Positions 18,838-29,090 of a stretch of 64,000 nucleotides of DNA are shown here, in pieces. The notes under the pieces were generated by a model, which had not been told where the DNA came from, searched no databases, and saw only the letters and a list, made by a program, of their open reading frames with translations. The DNA lies in the NCBI RefSeq assembly GCF_000586475.1, contig NZ_BAWJ01000003.1:124001-188000 (forward strand), in the 5' to 3' direction. Origin of the DNA: Psychrobacter sp. JCM 18903. Its GTDB lineage: Bacteria; Pseudomonadota; Gammaproteobacteria; Pseudomonadales; Moraxellaceae. The translations under genes and the position numbers were made by a program. Each line of letters opens with the position of its first letter. Within the stretch, counting starts at the first letter, position 1.

Positions 18838-20351
18838 TTATTTATTAATATTTACGTCAATAATCTGTGCTTTTGCTTTACCGTCCTTTAAGAGGATGTG
18901 CACCGTTTGTTCTGGATGGAGCTGCGTACCGCTGGTCAGTATTTGCTTGTCTTTTGCATCAGTAAGCATGGTATAGCCTTGCTTGAGCACCCGAGAAGGA
19001 CGGTGCAGGAGCACAATATCACGCAGATGCTCGCTATCACGCTGTGCTTGTATTAACTGCTGCTGTGCCGAATGCATAATCGTTTTTTGGTTATTTTGAC
19101 TGGCGCTAGTAGCCACTGTTAACTGCTGATAGGCCGCCGCTTGAATCTGTGTGCGTAGCTCACTGGTGAGTCTGGCGGCTTGCTTGACCTGTCGCTGGGC
19201 GCTTTGCTGAATACTACGCCACGCATAATCACTGTCTTTTTGCAGAGCGGTTAATTGACCAATCGTTTGTGATTGTATTTGGCTCAACTGGCGTGTCGTT
19301 TGTTGTTCAGCGGTGTTTAATTGACGCTGAGCAGCTTGTTTGATTTGCGCTTGGTATTGCAGCGTTTGAGTGACGAGCTGGGCTAAATGCGTCATGATAG
19401 CGGCAATCACCTTTGATGGGGTATCAAAGCTAGTATGCGCGACTTCATCTAAGATAACTTTATCACGCTCGTGACCAATGCCAACCCAGACAGGGATGGG
19501 CTGCTCGGCAACCAATGCTGCCAATTCATAATCATTTAGATAGGCTAAATCACCGACCGCACCGCCGCCACGAATAATGACTAATAAGTCTGGCAGGTGC
19601 TCATAAGTGCCGTAAACTGCTGTTGGGCGTTAACGATTGCTTGGCGGATTTCGCTTGGCGCATGATTACCCTGAAAGGTCGCGTTATGATAATGGAAATG
19701 ACAGGCACCTGTGCGCGCTAAGCGATCAGCGTCGGCTTGAAAATCACCTAATCCGGCGGCTTTTTCAGGGGCAATGACCAGCACATGCTCAATATCAAAC
19801 GGAACAGGCAGCTGTTGATTCAGGTTTAATAAACCTTCTCCTGTCAAGCGATCGACCATCTCTGCATATTGCCGCGCCAAGTCGCCTAACGTGTAGCTAG
19901 GGTCAATATCTTCAATAGTGAGAGAGAAGCCATATTGCGCATGGAAGCCTGCGGATACTTTGAGCAATACCGTCAAATCACGATCAAGCGGCATACCTGT
20001 TGCGCGCTCAAATTTTGCTAAGACGCGTGCTGCTTTAAAGCGCCAAAGATTGCCGCGGCAGCTAGCAATGACCTTACCGTCCTCATCTTTTTCTGCCAAT
20101 TCAAAGTAATAATGCCCGCCTTTGCTAGATAGATTGCGAATCTCTGCTTTTACCCATACACGGTGGTTAAAGGTCTGTTTGATAACCATATCAACGGCTG
20201 ATAAATAGTCACTCAACCGCAGAACGGTATCTTCTAAATTGACTTCAATATTATTTTCTTGCTCAGCTAACTCGGCTTCCAAGGTCGCTAAATCTTTAGC
20301 AGGCGCTAATACCTTAGCTGGTTTCATATTTGACAGGTTGGGTTTGCGCAT
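18838..20351 (-). CDS. xseA: Exodeoxyribonuclease VII large subunit (apparent frameshift)
   Basis: 504 residues after repair. An N-terminal OB-fold (LSDYLSAVDMVIKQTFNHRV, then VWVKAEIRNLSSKGGHYYF) is followed by the catalytic core (PDLLVIIRGGGAVGDL, then WVGIGHERDKVILDEVAHTS) and a long Gln-rich coiled coil (about 330-450) that recruits XseB. The frame breaks at 19614-19616: one extra base in the A/T run restores QFYGTYEHLPDLLVIIRGGG. As given there are two ORFs with a gap (19525-19580). The N-terminus carries about 35 extra residues before the OB-fold, so ATG 20327 is an alternative start. Confidence 0.92.
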
Positions 20352-20451
20352 AATAATAGACCAAAAGTGAGGGAGCTTAAAAACGGGCTGTTTATAGAGT
20401 AAGAGTCATAAAAAATCAGAAAGGGTAGTTTACCCCAAAAGCGAGCACACA

Positions 20452-20510
20452 AAAAGAGAAGCCAACCCGTCAGCGACTAATATATTCCTATCGCTGATTG
20501 GTTGGCTACA
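20452..20510 (-). terminator. Long stem-loop downstream of the 122-residue lipoprotein gene
   Basis: Nested inverted repeats AGCCAACC...GGTTGGCT and CAGCGA...TCGCTG (about 20460-20507). On the minus strand they are followed by TTCTCTTTTT, fitting a terminator for the gene at 20585. Confidence 0.6.
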
Positions 20511-20584
20511 TACTTTATTAAATAACAAGATGCTTTATTAAATAACGAGCCGCCAAATAAGTGCTTTATGAAATAATAATTGTT

Positions 20585-20953
20585 TTATTGGCAACGAAAG
20601 TTGATTTTATACTCGTAATCGTCATCACGTGATAAGTTCGGCGAGCCCGTACCAAGGATCGTACCGAGGACGGCACTGGCTTGCCCAATCATCCGACCTG
20701 TATTTTCATCTAAAATACCGTTATAAGTGACTTTGTCATCGACGATAATAACTTGCTTACCTCTGCAAGTCTTTTGTGCGCTGTCTATCGCATTTTGCTG
20801 TGCTTTTACTTTGCTATCGGCGATGCCAGTCGTCTCATAAATAGAGTTGGCACGCTGGATAACTGGTGATGAAGGCGTAGTTTGGCAAGCACTTAGGGCG
20901 AGTGCTGCCGCCAAAGTAGCAGTCAGTGCAGCGGTTTTATTAATAGTATTCAT
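20585..20953 (-). CDS. Small predicted lipoprotein of unknown function
   Basis: 122 residues. Signal peptide with lipobox LSAC (Cys23), then a soluble domain with a Cys pair (QKTCRGK and the final FRCQ) that could form a disulphide. The conserved-looking segment (NAIDSAQKTCRGKQVIIVDD and onward) suggests a small alpha/beta fold, but I do not recognise a named family. It is monocistronic, with a stem-loop downstream and a divergent hydrolase gene upstream. Confidence 0.7.
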   Translation of the reverse strand: MNTINKTAALTATLAAALALSACQTTPSSPVIQRANSIYETTGIADSKVKAQQNAIDSAQKTCRGKQVIIVDDKVTYNGILDENTGRMIGQASAVLGTILGTGSPNLSRDDDYEYKINFRCQ

Positions 20954-21265
20954 AAACGATTCCTAATGTCTGTCAGTCATACATAAAGTTGAATATCACA
21001 GCAAAGTTGAGGATACGCCATGCACGTATCAGTCCATAGGTGGCTCAACAACTATGATGAATCTACTATTCGGCTCTGGGGTGTCTAGTCGGTTATTGTG
21101 TGCGGTATTGCAGAGACCGCACATATTCATCATATATTCATAGGCGACGTTTACTTATGATGAGCGAAAATGAAAATAAGCGGTACTATGACACAGCAAA
21201 TCACTTGAAATATAAACCATATCTAGGATAATTGACCTATTCATTTTTAATCAATAAGTAATTTT
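20954..21265. other. Divergent intergenic region with palindrome
   Basis: No ORF is supported. An 8-bp inverted repeat TGTGCGGT / ACCGCACA lies at 21099-21106 and 21115-21122. It could be an operator between the divergent lipoprotein and hydrolase genes. Confidence 0.35.
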
Positions 21266-21923
21266 ATGCCATTAATTCCTGCTCCTGCTGGCGTGCTCGA
21301 AGTCGACGCGCTTTGGCAACAAGACAATCCTAACAATCCAAATACCGATACAGTGGCGTTACTGTGTCATCCCAATCCGTTATTTGACGGCACGATGAAT
21401 AATAAAGTGGTAACGACGATGTATCGCTTTGCTCGTGATAATGGTATGCACGTGATACGCTTTAACTTTCGCGGTGTCGGGCAGTCGACTGGCGAGCACG
21501 ATTATGCGGATGGTGAAGTCGTAGATGCAATGACCGTGCTACAATGGATTGCAGAGCAAACCAATGCGCGCAAGTTATGGTTGGGTGGTTTCTCTTTTGG
21601 CGGTTATGTGACAGCACGGGTGGCTGAGCAGGTGCTTGAAGCCCCTCATATTTGGGGGCTAGGCGATTTTGAGATTACTAAAATCGCCCTTATTGCTCCA
21701 TCCGTTGAAAAAAATGACAGCAGTGATATAGCTTGCCAGCCGATAAAACGTTTGAGATTTATGGCAATGCTGATGAAGTGATTGACCTGATAATATGCAA
21801 GCATTTGCGGAGCGATTGGGGATTGCTGTCAGCATCGTAGATGGCGCAGGGCACTTTTTTCATGGACGTCTGTCAGAATTGAAAGGCTTATTAGAAAAGC
21901 ATACCTTTGGTAGCGACGCTTAG
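21266..21923 (+). CDS. Alpha/beta hydrolase, dienelactone-hydrolase/KANL3-like fold (two apparent frameshifts)
   Basis: 219 residues after repair. The oxyanion segment LLCHPNPLFDGTMNNKVV, RFNFRGVGQSTGEHD, the nucleophile elbow GGFSFGGY and a C-terminal catalytic His in GAGHFFHGRL mark the small cytosolic hydrolase family often annotated CocE/NonD-like. The frame breaks at 21733-21734 (one T missing, giving LPADKTFEIYGNADEV) and 21786-21787 (one C missing, giving DPDNMQAF). As given, the ORF stops at 21781 and loses Asp and His of the triad. The substrate is unknown. Confidence 0.85.
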
Positions 21924-21930
21924 TTGTTAC

Positions 21931-22106
21931 CTAGGGCGTGTCATCAATTAGCACATGAATACATTTAGTGGTCTTAAAATGGCTAAATTTTGCTAAACAT
22001 CGTCAGAAATTTTGTCAATATGTTCATATTAACGGCAATTGCTTCCTTGTTTATCTACAATTTTTCTCATTTTAAGCCTCACAATCTAATTGATGACACA
22101 CCCTAG
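21931..22106. mobile_element. MITE-like element, copy 1 (176 bp)
   Basis: Terminal inverted repeats of 21 bp with one mismatch: CTAGGGCGTGTCATCAATTAG at the left and the complement of CTAGGGTGTGTCATCAATTAG at the right. There is no ORF inside. It has the same length as, and shares internal stretches with, the copy at 35707-35882 (AAATGGCTAAAT, TTCCTTGTTTA, TCTCATTTT). CTAG at each end may be a target duplication. No transposase for it is in the window. Confidence 0.78.
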
Positions 22107-22223
22107 TAATATTAGGATAGAGAACCGCTATTAAGTCATGAGCTCTGATCGCTTTACTTTGACGAGTTCATGCAGAGTCAACCATTACCTTACTATTTAT
22201 TTTGTCTAATGATGAGTCGTATT

Positions 22224-23369
22224 ATGAGTTTATCTCCATTGCAACGTTACGAGCAAGCCGTCAGTACAGATGAGTTTACTCGAGATGAGCAGCAATTTAA
22301 GGCCATGAGCTATCTTGATGAGATACATCATCAGCTCATCAATAGTGCGCCACAGAAGAAAGGCTTTTTTAGCTTTTTAAAGTCCAAGCCGACAGCACCA
22401 ACGGGTTTGTATATGTGGGGCGGGGTAGGTCGTGGTAAAACATGGATGATGGACATGTTTTATGATTCATTGACCATTGATCGCAAGATGCGTCTGCATT
22501 TTCATCATTTCATGCAGCGTGTTCATCAAGAGCTAAATAAGCTGCAAGGTGAGAGTGACCCATTAGAAAAAGTCGCCGACATCATTTATGCAGAAGCGGT
22601 TATTATCTGTTTCGATGAGTTCTTTGTTTCTAACGTTTCTGATGCCATGATTTTGGGTGATTTATTTACCATGCTATTCAATCGTGGTATTACATTGGTC
22701 GCCACCTCAAATATTGAGCCATCAGGGTTGTATAAAGACGGCTTACATCGTGACCGTTTTATGCCCGCTATCGCTGAAGTGGAGCGTCATACTACGGTGA
22801 TGAATATCGATTCTGGTATCGACTATCGTTTGCGCGTATTGCAGCAGGCAGAGCTATATGAATCGCCTATGACGAAAGCGAATCATCATTGGTTAGCCAA
22901 CCGTTTTGCCAGTTTATCCAATAACCAAAAAATCAGTAATGAGCCGATTACGATTAATGGTCGCGAAATTAGAATTAACGCTCGCACTGAGGATATTTTA
23001 TTCTGTGATTTCCGTCATTTATGTATGGAGCCACGATCAGCGTCTGATTTCATCGAAATTGCCAAGCAGTTCAGTACAGTATTGGTCAATGCCGTGCCTG
23101 CCTTAGACGATGACTTACGTGATCCGACCCGTCGGTTTATTTATCTGGTTGATGAGTTTTATGATCGCCGTGTTAAGTTGCTGGTTAGAGCACAGCAGTC
23201 GATTTTGGACCTATATCAAGGAGAGAAGTTGGCGTTTGAGATTGAACGGACACGCTCGCGCTTGCTTGAGATGCAGTCAGAGGATTATCTGCGCATGGAG
23301 CATCGGTCGATGATGCGGCATAATCAAAGCCTCTTCATAGCCGATGATAATCTACAAGTTGTCGATTAA
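22224..23369 (+). CDS. zapE: Cell-division ATPase ZapE (AFG1 family)
   Basis: 381 residues from ATG 22224 (starting MSLSPLQRYEQ); the frame is open from 22170. Walker A GGVGRGKTW and Walker B IICFDEFF, with sensor segment LVATSNIEP, identify an AFG1-like P-loop ATPase. In E. coli, ZapE associates with the Z-ring under stress. The body (FHHFMQRVHQEL and onward) matches the family across its full length, with no frameshift. It lies just downstream of the MITE-like element, which may have altered its promoter. Confidence 0.9.
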   Translation: MSLSPLQRYEQAVSTDEFTRDEQQFKAMSYLDEIHHQLINSAPQKKGFFSFLKSKPTAPTGLYMWGGVGRGKTWMMDMFYDSLTIDRKMRLHFHHFMQRVHQELNKLQGESDPLEKVADIIYAEAVIICFDEFFVSNVSDAMILGDLFTMLFNRGITLVATSNIEPSGLYKDGLHRDRFMPAIAEVERHTTVMNIDSGIDYRLRVLQQAELYESPMTKANHHWLANRFASLSNNQKISNEPITINGREIRINARTEDILFCDFRHLCMEPRSASDFIEIAKQFSTVLVNAVPALDDDLRDPTRRFIYLVDEFYDRRVKLLVRAQQSILDLYQGEKLAFEIERTRSRLLEMQSEDYLRMEHRSMMRHNQSLFIADDNLQVVD

Positions 23370-23511
23370 AGCACTCATGGTTTTTCATTCAAGTCACTCA
23401 TACTCAATATTGGCATATATTCGTTTGACATAACATGTTTTTTGACAGTATCGAGAGCAAACCAAAGCATTGGTTTTTTGCATAAAAGATAATAATAAAT
23501 AAGGAGCGGTA

Positions 23512-24156
23512 ATGACTACATCCGACGAAAATGATAAAAAACTGTCGACCAAAGACATCACCACAGACAGTATGCCGATTAGCAGTGAAGAAATGATTGG
23601 TTGGATCAACTCAAGGCGCAGTATGGGCAATTTAGATTTGCCCGCACCGACACATGCCCAAATCGAAATAGCGATTGAGTGTGCAACGACAGCGCCAGAT
23701 CATAAAAAACTGCGTCCATGGCGTTTTATAGTGACACAGGGGGATGCCCGTCATGAATTGGGCAATGCTTTGGTCGCAGCGGCTCAAGCCAAAGCAGTGC
23801 AAGAGGGCGAAACGCTGTCCGAAAAGGACATCGCAAAAACTCAGGCCATGCCATTAAGAGCGCCCGTCATCATCACGGTTGTCACAAAAATACAAGCGCA
23901 CAAAAAAGTTCCCCCTTTTGAACAAATGCTAAGTGCGGGTGCAGCTGTACAAAACCTGATTTTGGCGCTAAAAGCCCAAGGTTTTAGTACAGTGTGGCGT
24001 ACGGGACTGCTATGTAATGAACCTGCTGTTAAATCATATTTTAACGTTGGTCCAGATGATTATGTGACGGCTTTTGTTTATACTGGCACCAGTCCCAAAA
24101 ATGAACCCGCCCGTAAACCGATTGATATCGAGTCTTTAGTGCGATTTGAGTCATAA
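23512..24156 (+). CDS. Nitroreductase-family protein (YdjA-like)
   Basis: 214 residues. The FMN-binding pattern NSRRSMGNLDLPAPT at the start and the conserved CATTAPDHKKLRPWRFIV match the short YdjA-type nitroreductases, as do LSAGAAVQNLILALKAQGF and the C-terminal VYTGTSP. It probably reduces nitro or quinone compounds with NAD(P)H; the physiological substrate is not predictable. AAGGAGCGGTA gives a strong start at 23512. Confidence 0.87.
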   Translation: MTTSDENDKKLSTKDITTDSMPISSEEMIGWINSRRSMGNLDLPAPTHAQIEIAIECATTAPDHKKLRPWRFIVTQGDARHELGNALVAAAQAKAVQEGETLSEKDIAKTQAMPLRAPVIITVVTKIQAHKKVPPFEQMLSAGAAVQNLILALKAQGFSTVWRTGLLCNEPAVKSYFNVGPDDYVTAFVYTGTSPKNEPARKPIDIESLVRFES

Positions 24157-24383
24157 TATATCTAAGCGCTGTTTAGTGGCGCTTTTCTCTTGACGAATAC
24201 CGCTCTCTAAAAAGACAGTCGGTCGTATAGCAAAAAGATAGATAGCCTCAATACTCTAAAGCGTCATAAGTCATGATAAATAAACCATGATAAATTCTAT
24301 TAATAATAAATCAGCCAATACGGATAACAGCAAATGACCAGCCTAATGATAGCAATAAAGACATCAGTAGCGATAATGCTGAG

Positions 24384-25628
24384 GTGAATACGAATGCCCC
24401 TGAAAAGCAAAACAGTCTGCTGGCAGGTATCATCGAACGTGCTACCAAATCGGGTATTGGTCGTAAAAAACTCAATCCTAGCGCGGTAGAATCAGCAGTG
24501 GCAAAAAACATGGCGGATATTCACAGTAATCCTACCAAGCTACGTTTGGCGTTTTTAGGCGGTGGTAGTTTTGGTACAGCAATGGCAAACTTGGCTGCAC
24601 GCAATGGCTGTGATACCACGCTGTGGGTACGTAACAAGCGTACGGTAAAGGCGATGATAAAAACGCAGACCAATAAAAAATATTTACCAGGTTATAAGCT
24701 TGATGACAGCCTTAAATATAGCCATGACTTGGCAGCAGCCGTCAAAGATAAAGACATTATCTTTATTGCGGTGCCTGGTTTGGCTTTTCGTGAGACCCTA
24801 AAGAATATTGCACCATTTATCAGTGGTCAGTCTATTGTGTCATTGACCAAAGGTATGGAGAAAGATACTTTTGCCATGATGAGCGACATTATTAAAGATG
24901 AGCTACCTGAAGTGAATTTTGGTGTCATGTCGGGGCCAAATCTTGCGATAGAGATCATGAAAAACATGCCATCGGCGACCGTTATCGCCAGTGAGTCTGA
25001 GCCATTGCGCCATGCCGTACAAGCCGCATTACATAGTGCGTTTTTTCGAGTGTTTGCCAGTGATGATGTCAAAGGTGTGGAGCTTGGCGGCGCGCTAAAA
25101 AATATCTATGCGATTGCCATGGGAATGGCGGCAGCTTATGATGTTGGCGAAAATACCAAGGCAATGATATTGACTCGTGCTTTGGCAGAGATGAGCCGCT
25201 TTGGGGTTGAGGCGGGCGCTAACCCACTGACGTTTTTAGGGTTGTCTGGTGTGGGTGATTTATACGCCACTTGTAGCTCAGAGCTCAGTCGTAACTATCG
25301 TATCGGCAACATGCTCGGTCGCGGTATGAGTATTGAGGCTGCGGTGAAAAAACTCGGTCAAACGGCTGAAGGGGTCAATACCATTCAGCAAGTGCATGAG
25401 AAAGCCACCAAGCAAGGCATCTACATGCCTATTACCCATGCATTGTATGCGGTCATTTATGAAGATAAAGCAGCATTAGGTGTGGCATTACATCTCATGG
25501 AAGCGGGCTTCCGTAGTGACGTTGAATTTGTAATGGCGCATGATCATAGTAATGCGGCGCTAACTGCGCAGATGAAGACGTCAAGCGATAGCACTGATGA
25601 TGAAAGTGGCGATACTGACAGTAAGTAA
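24384..25628 (+). CDS. gpsA: Glycerol-3-phosphate dehydrogenase [NAD(P)+]
   Basis: Makes sn-glycerol-3-phosphate from DHAP for phospholipid synthesis. Rossmann motif FLGGGSFGTAMANLAARNG, then VMSGPNLAIEI, the catalytic-Lys segment GVELGGALKNIYAIAMGMA, and GLSGVGDLYATC. In the raw sequence the only in-frame start is GTG 24384. However, an ATG at 24287 opens an Asn/Ser/Asp-rich reading frame that would join if the A3 run at 24332-24334 lost one base or gained two, so the true start may be 24287. Either way there is a long polar N-terminal extension (at least 50 residues) before the Rossmann fold, and a Ser/Asp-rich tail. Confidence 0.92.
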   Translation: MNTNAPEKQNSLLAGIIERATKSGIGRKKLNPSAVESAVAKNMADIHSNPTKLRLAFLGGGSFGTAMANLAARNGCDTTLWVRNKRTVKAMIKTQTNKKYLPGYKLDDSLKYSHDLAAAVKDKDIIFIAVPGLAFRETLKNIAPFISGQSIVSLTKGMEKDTFAMMSDIIKDELPEVNFGVMSGPNLAIEIMKNMPSATVIASESEPLRHAVQAALHSAFFRVFASDDVKGVELGGALKNIYAIAMGMAAAYDVGENTKAMILTRALAEMSRFGVEAGANPLTFLGLSGVGDLYATCSSELSRNYRIGNMLGRGMSIEAAVKKLGQTAEGVNTIQQVHEKATKQGIYMPITHALYAVIYEDKAALGVALHLMEAGFRSDVEFVMAHDHSNAALTAQMKTSSDSTDDESGDTDSK

Positions 25629-25712
25629 AAACCCCAATGTTAAATGATGACGTTGTTTTAAGAATGATTATTCTGCAAACAACGTCATCATGACAATGCA
25701 TAAAGGAAGGTT

Positions 25713-26171
25713 ATGAAAATTATACTAGTACGTCATGGTCAAGCAGAAGATGAGTCGCGCCCAGACAGCGCGCGCCAGTTAACTGACTTTGGTCAACAGC
25801 AAGCAATGCAGACGGCAGAGTATGTGATGACTCACTATTATCCTGATTATTTTGTCGTCAGTCCCTATGATAGAGCGCAGCAGACGCTAGCAGCATTTCA
25901 AACGCGAGCGCCCAAGGTTCCAGTAATCGTACAGGAAAATATCACGCCTTCTGATGATGCGCGTCAAGCTTTAATAGATATTGCGAATATTGACGCTGAG
26001 TGTCTGGTAGTGGTGTGTCATATGTCTATCGTTGCTTATATCGCTGGTCTATTAACCGGCGATTATCCCGAATCATTTTCTCTTGCAGAAGCAAGGGTGT
26101 TTGAGATGGACTTTGTAATGGCAGGTATGGCAAGAGAGATTGATCGTTTTGTGCCTGAGCAGCCGTATTGA
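25713..26171 (+). CDS. sixA: Phosphohistidine phosphatase SixA
   Basis: 152 residues, histidine-phosphatase fold with the RHG motif at residues 7-9 and the second His in VVVCHMSIV. The short length fits SixA, which removes phosphate from His of phosphotransfer domains. AAAGGAAGG precedes the ATG. It is upstream of gspL by 130 bp, but no functional link is evident. Confidence 0.88.
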   Translation: MKIILVRHGQAEDESRPDSARQLTDFGQQQAMQTAEYVMTHYYPDYFVVSPYDRAQQTLAAFQTRAPKVPVIVQENITPSDDARQALIDIANIDAECLVVVCHMSIVAYIAGLLTGDYPESFSLAEARVFEMDFVMAGMAREIDRFVPEQPY

Positions 26172-26301
26172 GATTAGGTCGAATCGTCAGTGATACTGTT
26201 GACGCTTAGTCTATTGACGCTTAGTGGTGTTAAACTGGTTAAAGAATGAAATTGTCTGAATCCTACCTTTAAAACAGCTTTAATAATTAAGGACACGCTT
26301 A

Positions 26302-27556
26302 GTGTTACATGTTTGGTTACGAGCGCAGCATAGCCCGCTAGCTGTCTGGCATGAAGATATTCAGCAATGGCAAACGGTTGATGGTTGGCAACAGCTGCAA
26401 ACAATCTATGGTAATTATAAAACCAATGCGCAGAAGACTTTGTGTCTATATTTTCCATCAAGCCATATATTGCAGGTAGATACTGAGCTGAATGCGACTC
26501 AGCTTAAACAGCTGGGCAATAGCGGCAAGCAATACTTGTTTGAAGAGACATCCTTGACCCCTGTTGAGCAATTGGCGATTCGGCAAATCAGTGAAGCCGA
26601 TAATCACCAACTGTATGCACTGGCGCAAAGCGATATCGAGTCATGGCAGCAGAGTGCTAAGCTCGCTGGCATGAGCATAACGGCGTTACTGCCTGATTTT
26701 TTATTGCTGCCAACGCCGGATGAAGGGGCAGGCCAGCAAGTAACACTGTATCAAGATGAGCACACCATGCTACTGCGTCAGTCATTGCGACAAGGTATGG
26801 CTGTCAGTTATTTGCCCTTAATTTTTGAACGTTTCCCGCATTTAAGCGAAGTGAATATATTGCCGCCCATAACGGCTTTAGATGATTTTTCAAAGCCAAC
26901 AAATTCGTCAATGTCCACAAGCTTTATGGCACAAACGGCCGCGCTTGTTGCAGATCATCAGTTATTATTAACCACATTGACCACGCCGCCCAAGCCTGTT
27001 GACAGCCCTGAGCGTCACGCGCTTAACTTCTTTATTAAATCAACGGACTCAAAGCTCTCACCGTATTTGCGTGTGGCAGCGATGGTCGCGTTATCGGCAC
27101 TGGTATTACAGATGGCGACCGATGGCCTGCAGTGGTATCAGTATAATAAGGCGGCGGTAGCGACCAAAGCTGAGATTGCGGCGCAGTATCAAGCTTGGTT
27201 TCCAAATGAGCCATTAAGCTCGCGCACCAAACTGCAAGTGCAATTACAACCAAAGCTGCGCAGTGATAGCCAAGCACCAGCCTCTCATATGGCAGCATTG
27301 ACTCGCATATCCCCGTTAATCAAACAGTCTTCACTGCGGCACAAGCGTTAGTGATGCAGCATCAGCACTCAGCTTTACCTTGATTGCCCCTGACCGTAAT
27401 AGTCTTGATAAATTTACGAGCACACTTATTGCACAAGGTTTAAATGCTAAGCTTGCACAGGTAAACAGTAATGAGCAAGGGCAGTTTAGTGGTCAGGTTA
27501 CGGTGAATGTCGTAGAAAATAATGACACGACGCAAACCAATGTAGCGGCATCATAA
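26302..27556 (+). CDS. gspL: Type II secretion system protein GspL (two apparent frameshifts)
   Basis: 418 residues after repair. A cytoplasmic actin-like domain (about 1-250, with SGKQYLFEE and LPDFLLLP) is followed by a single membrane segment (VAAMVALSALVLQMATDGL) and a periplasmic ferredoxin-like domain. GspL links the GspE ATPase to GspM in the inner-membrane platform. The frame breaks at 27311-27314 (one C missing, restoring RISPVNQTVFTAAQALVM) and near 27357 (one A missing, restoring QASALSFTLIAPDRN). The remaining gsp genes are not in the window, as is common where T2SS genes are dispersed. Confidence 0.85.
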
Positions 27557-27621
27557 TTTATTTGCCAACTAGGCAACGGTAATAAATAGGCAGTGGTAAT
27601 AAAAGTTAAAAAGGTTGGAAA

Positions 27622-28197
27622 ATGAAACGATTGCAGCGCCGCACCAAACGTAACAACATCACGTCAGAGACCAGTAACAGTATTGGAACCAATGTGCTGT
27701 CAACGCGTGTAAATAATTTTCAACAGATGCTATCGTTACGCTGGCAGGCACTTTCGCCGCGTGATCAGTTGGCATTGGCCGTACTGTCTATTTTCTTATT
27801 ATTGTTCATTGGTGGCTATGGTGGTTATAGTATTCATCAAGCGGCAAATGACAGTAAGCGCGACTATCAAGAGCAAGTGGCTGATTACTTTTGGTTGCGT
27901 GCCCAAGCTGGCAATATCGATAGTAATGCGATCAATGCGGCAAACACGGCGGATGGTGAAGCCGCCATGCCACCTGCCAATAGTATCAGTGCATTGTTAA
28001 ACAATTCAGGTATTGCCAACGCTCAAGTCGTTGCGACGGGTGATGCTGTACAACTGAGCTTCAATCATGCCAGTCAAGCGGTGGTCAGCACCGCACTTGG
28101 CAAACTCGAACAACAAGGTTGGCAGTTCAGTCAGCTATCGATACAGCAAGACTTGGTTACCAAAGCCATTCAAGTACAAGCGACTGTCACCTCATAA
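27622..28197 (+). CDS. gspM: Type II secretion system protein GspM
   Basis: 191 residues. A positively charged N-terminus (MKRLQRRTKRNN) and the pattern SLRWQALSPRDQLALAVLS just before one membrane helix (IFLLLFIGGYGGYSI) are typical of GspM. The periplasmic part ends in a ferredoxin-like fold. It lies 65 bp downstream of gspL, and the two proteins dimerise in the inner-membrane complex. Confidence 0.87.
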   Translation: MKRLQRRTKRNNITSETSNSIGTNVLSTRVNNFQQMLSLRWQALSPRDQLALAVLSIFLLLFIGGYGGYSIHQAANDSKRDYQEQVADYFWLRAQAGNIDSNAINAANTADGEAAMPPANSISALLNNSGIANAQVVATGDAVQLSFNHASQAVVSTALGKLEQQGWQFSQLSIQQDLVTKAIQVQATVTS

Positions 28198-28362
28198 ATC
28201 GATATGCTGTGGAAACTGGAAGTATTTTACTCCTTATCTACTATTGCCCCAAATTAACTGATCATCAATTTCTAAAATAGCCATTTGTCATTAGTGTCAT
28301 TGAAAAATTGCACGTTTGACACAATTAATTAACTATCACACAGCCAGAGATGGATATTTAAG

Positions 28363-28908
28363 ATGAATCAATCTTCTGATCGCAAACCTGACACGCGTAG
28401 CCATCAGCAGACCAGAACTGCTGAACACCAGAGTAATGCGTCAGTTGAAGCTGCATTTGATCATGAAATGACTCAGCAAACGCAGAGCTATGGGGCGAGT
28501 GACAATATGAGCAATGGTAAGCGCCGTTCTTTAATCACTTATAATCACATTACTTATGTTTTATACGTAATCAGCTATTTTACCGCTGGATTACTGTGGG
28601 TTGTACCAATTGTGATGAACTATGCGAAGCGCCATGACGCAGAGGGTTCGTGGTTGTCCACGCATTTCGATTGGCAGATTAAGACCTTTTGGTATAGCAT
28701 CGTATTTTTCTTCTTAGGCATTGTTATCATTACCTTTGCATTAGGGGGTTTTGGCATCAGTATGCTGGCTGATAGCAATAATATTGCCATTGGTTCAGTA
28801 TTATTAGCGGTATTTGGCTTGCTAATCATGATTTTTACCTTCATATGGCATCTTTATCGTATCGTCCGTGGTTGGATAGCCCTGACGGATGGTCGTCCTG
28901 TACCTTAG
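28363..28908 (+). CDS. DUF4870-type membrane protein
   Basis: 181 residues. A polar, Gln/Ser-rich N-terminus (1-50) is followed by three membrane segments: ITYVLYVISYFTAGLLWVVP, WYSIVFFFLGIVIITFALGG, and IAIGSVLLAVFGLLIMIFTF. The pattern around HFDWQIKTFWYS and RIVRGWIALTDGRP matches DUF4870/YidH-like inner-membrane proteins. Function unknown. It is monocistronic between gspM and pyrD. Confidence 0.78.
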   Translation: MNQSSDRKPDTRSHQQTRTAEHQSNASVEAAFDHEMTQQTQSYGASDNMSNGKRRSLITYNHITYVLYVISYFTAGLLWVVPIVMNYAKRHDAEGSWLSTHFDWQIKTFWYSIVFFFLGIVIITFALGGFGISMLADSNNIAIGSVLLAVFGLLIMIFTFIWHLYRIVRGWIALTDGRPVP

Positions 28909-29090
28909 GGGTAGTAGAATACATCTGTCAGCTCCTTAGCCAATATGTAGGTATAGCTATTAGCACTCTAATACAGAAATTTAGCGCATGAAACTTTGCT
29001 CTTATTTCTGTTAAGCTGATATAATCGCAGCGCTTGATTTTATTCGCACTATTCACTCACTATTTCTTTCGAGCAGGGTCTGCCATTACT

